Assembly (NCBI GenBank): GCA_031431435.1
Contig: JANPDI010000104.1
Location: 1-61,671 of the forward strand
DNA: 61,671 bases
Direction of reading: 5' to 3'
Source of the DNA: UKL13-2 sp031431435
GTDB taxonomy: Bacteria; Pseudomonadota; Gammaproteobacteria; Burkholderiales; Usitatibacteraceae
Shown: in pieces, positions 60,541-61,671 of the stretch
Position numbering within the stretch: position 1 is the stretch's first letter
Layout of the letters: each line of letters begins with the position of its first letter
Program-made: the position numbers and the translations under genes
The notes under the pieces: model-generated
The model's database searches: none
The model's input: the letters and a program-made list of their open reading frames with translations, nothing else
What the model was told of the DNA's origin: nothing

Positions 60541-60552
60541 TCCCGCGCCCCA

Positions 60553-60587
60553 AATGAAAAAAGCCGCAATAGCGGCTTGTTTTCATT
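60553..60587 (-). terminator. Terminator of tRNA-Leu
   Basis: On the minus strand an AAGCCGC/GCGGCTT stem (60561-60567 with 60572-60578, 4-base loop) extends through AATGAAAA/TTTTCATT (60553-60560 with 60580-60587; one bulged base at 60579), ending in a T-run on that strand. It starts directly after the CCA end of the tRNA. Confidence 0.85.
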
Positions 60588-60588
60588 T

Positions 60589-60675
60589 TGGTGCCCGGGA
60601 AGGGACTCGAACCCCCACAGTGTTGCCACCGCTAGGACCTGAACCTAGTGCGTCTACCAATTCCGCCACCCGGGC
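60589..60675 (-). tRNA. tRNA-Leu (anticodon CAG)
   Basis: The 87-base complement begins GCCCGGGTGGCGGAATTGGT and ends CCCGGGCACCA with encoded CCA. Acceptor stem GCCCGGG/CCCGGGC is perfect; the anticodon stem CTAGG/CCTAG encloses TTCAGGT, giving anticodon CAG; a long variable arm (class II) and T arm with GGTTCGAGTCC are present. It reads CUG leucine codons. Confidence 0.97.
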
Positions 60676-60789
60676 TTCACCTTAAAAAACGCGGCGTATC
60701 AGGTATTTATCGCCGCATTTGCCGAAAACCTCGTTACCAACAGGCTTACCGCGTAAAATGAGGACGAATATTAGCCAAAAGCACACCAA

Positions 60790-61671
60790 TTGTCCACTCG
60801 CAAACCAAAAACAACCAAAGCACAGCAAAAACGCAACGCTCACGCGGTGATTGCCGGCACGCCGTCGAAAGCACAATTTGGCAAATCCCCGCCACCAAAC
60901 GCGGCTGTCACGCCCACCAGGTCGCAAGATCCACACGCGTTGCGTGAGGCGGAAAAATACGAAAACCCGATTCCATCGCGCGAATTAATTCTCGATGTTC
61001 TCACCCAGACGGGTGTGCCGATGATGGAAGACGAAATCGCCGTTGCACTCGAAATTGGCGAAGCGGAACTTGACGGTTTCACACGCCGGTTAAACGCGAT
61101 GGAGCGTGATGGACAGTTGTTGAAGAACCGTCGTGGCGCCATCGGCCTTGCCGAGAAAATGGATTTGATCGCCGGGCGGGTACAAGGCCATCCGGATGGA
61201 TTCGGCTTTCTGGTGCCGGATGACGGCTCGGATGACCTGTTCCTTGGCCCGAAACAAATGCAGCGGGTTCTCGACGGCGACCGGGCGCTGGTGCGTGAAA
61301 CCGGCATTGACCGTCGCGGTCGGCGTGAAGCATCGATCATCGAAGTGCTTGAGCACAAAAATTCAAGGGTGGTGGGCCGTTTGTTCGTCGAACACGGTGT
61401 GCTGTTTGTGGTGGCTGAGAACAAACGTATCAGCCAAGACCTGCTGGTTGAACCCGGTTACAATTTAAATGCGGTGCCGGGGCAGGTGGTGATGGTCGAG
61501 TTGGTCGCGCAGCCGTCCAAAAATTCAGAGCCAGTGGCACGTGTGGTCGAGGTGCTCGGCAACTATGCCGACCCCGGCATGGAAATCGAAATTGCGCTGC
61601 GCAAGCACGATCTGCCCTACGAATGGTCGGACGAAATTCTGGCGCTCGAGAAAAAAATACCAAAGACCGTG
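60790..61671 (+). CDS. rnr: Ribonuclease R, N-terminal part (runs off window)
   Basis: The plus strand is open from TTG 60790 to the window end: 294 residues. The basic N-terminus (STRKPKTTKAQQKRNAHAVI) is followed by the RNase R helix-turn-helix (PIPSRELILDVLTQTGVPMM, EDEIAVALEIGEAELDGFTR) and cold-shock domains (GRVQGHPDGFGFLVPDDGSD, DLFLGPKQMQRVLDGDRALV, VVEVLGNYADPGMEIEIALR). The catalytic RNB domain lies beyond the edge. GTG 60847 is an alternative start; neither has a strong Shine-Dalgarno. It is divergent from tRNA-Leu. Confidence 0.92.
   Translation, partial: MSTRKPKTTKAQQKRNAHAVIAGTPSKAQFGKSPPPNAAVTPTRSQDPHALREAEKYENPIPSRELILDVLTQTGVPMMEDEIAVALEIGEAELDGFTRRLNAMERDGQLLKNRRGAIGLAEKMDLIAGRVQGHPDGFGFLVPDDGSDDLFLGPKQMQRVLDGDRALVRETGIDRRGRREASIIEVLEHKNSRVVGRLFVEHGVLFVVAENKRISQDLLVEPGYNLNAVPGQVVMVELVAQPSKNSEPVARVVEVLGNYADPGMEIEIALRKHDLPYEWSDEILALEKKIPKTV

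Noticed and set aside
60302..60685. 127-residue open frame crossing the hairpin cluster and the tRNA
   Set aside because: It runs through the tRNA-Leu gene on the opposite strand and yields the TRTPT-type product typical of spurious tRNA-spanning frames; no Shine-Dalgarno.

Overview
The window is a gene-dense chromosomal segment of a Gram-negative bacterium, most likely a betaproteobacterium of the Burkholderiales type. The evidence is gene content and order: glnE / yhdP / nitrilase / tldD; rlmN-pilF-rodZ-ispG-hisS-yfgM-bamB-der-hfq-hflX-hflK-hflC-DUF2065-hisZ-purA; a Gram-negative porin; and moderately GC-rich codon use. No phage, insertion sequence or CRISPR array was seen.

Layout. 1-5.3 kb: the start of a GAF-domain sensor (minus strand, cut by the window edge), an exported argininosuccinate-lyase homologue, a porin, a small membrane ORF, and a secreted cyclophilin fused to FG-GAP-like repeats. 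5.4-18.4 kb: glnE (minus), then plus-strand yhdP, a nitrilase-family amidase, tldD, a small membrane protein, a Tat-exported msrB, and an aromatic-amino-acid operon. That operon consists of a previously unannotated leader peptide with an attenuator, a canonical class I DAHP synthase, a divergent second DAHP/KDO8P-type synthase and a BtuF-like binding protein. 19.3-22.6 kb: a minus-strand group of a DUF3455 lipoprotein, an XRE regulator, an anti-sigma/ECF-sigma pair and a cobalamin adenosyltransferase. 22.8-30.1 kb: accA, tilS, ndk, rlmN, pilF, rodZ, ispG. 30.2-32.8 kb: a minus-strand secreted serine protease sits inside the otherwise conserved ispG-hisS neighbourhood and carries the same C-terminal module as the cyclophilin at 3.6-5.2 kb. 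33.1-45.1 kb: hisS through purA. 45.2-60.3 kb: a complete MSHA-type type IV pilus locus (mshE, mshG, an mshF-position gene, two tandem major pilins, four minor pilin/pseudopilin genes, a large secreted protein at the mshQ position, a PilM-like mshI, a PilN-like gene, mshJ, mshK, the secretin mshL, a frameshifted mshM, and mshN). 60.3-61.7 kb: a cluster of hairpins, tRNA-Leu(CAG) on the minus strand, and the 5' part of rnr.

How parts work together. The aro genes form one unit that appears to sense aromatic aminoacyl-tRNA supply through a leader peptide with a Tyr-Phe-Tyr-Phe-Trp run and mutually exclusive RNA hairpins. The MSHA genes supply an assembly ATPase with a c-di-GMP-type MshEN domain, a platform protein, pilins, an alignment complex and a secretin. 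The main oddities are the attenuator; the second synthase, with an Asn where metal-dependent relatives have Cys; the ~330-residue module shared by two unrelated secreted enzymes; the exported lyase lacking the usual His; a one-base frameshift in mshM; related palindromic elements at 16.0 and 30.2 kb; and four compact hairpins with GCAG/CTGC loops next to the tRNA.
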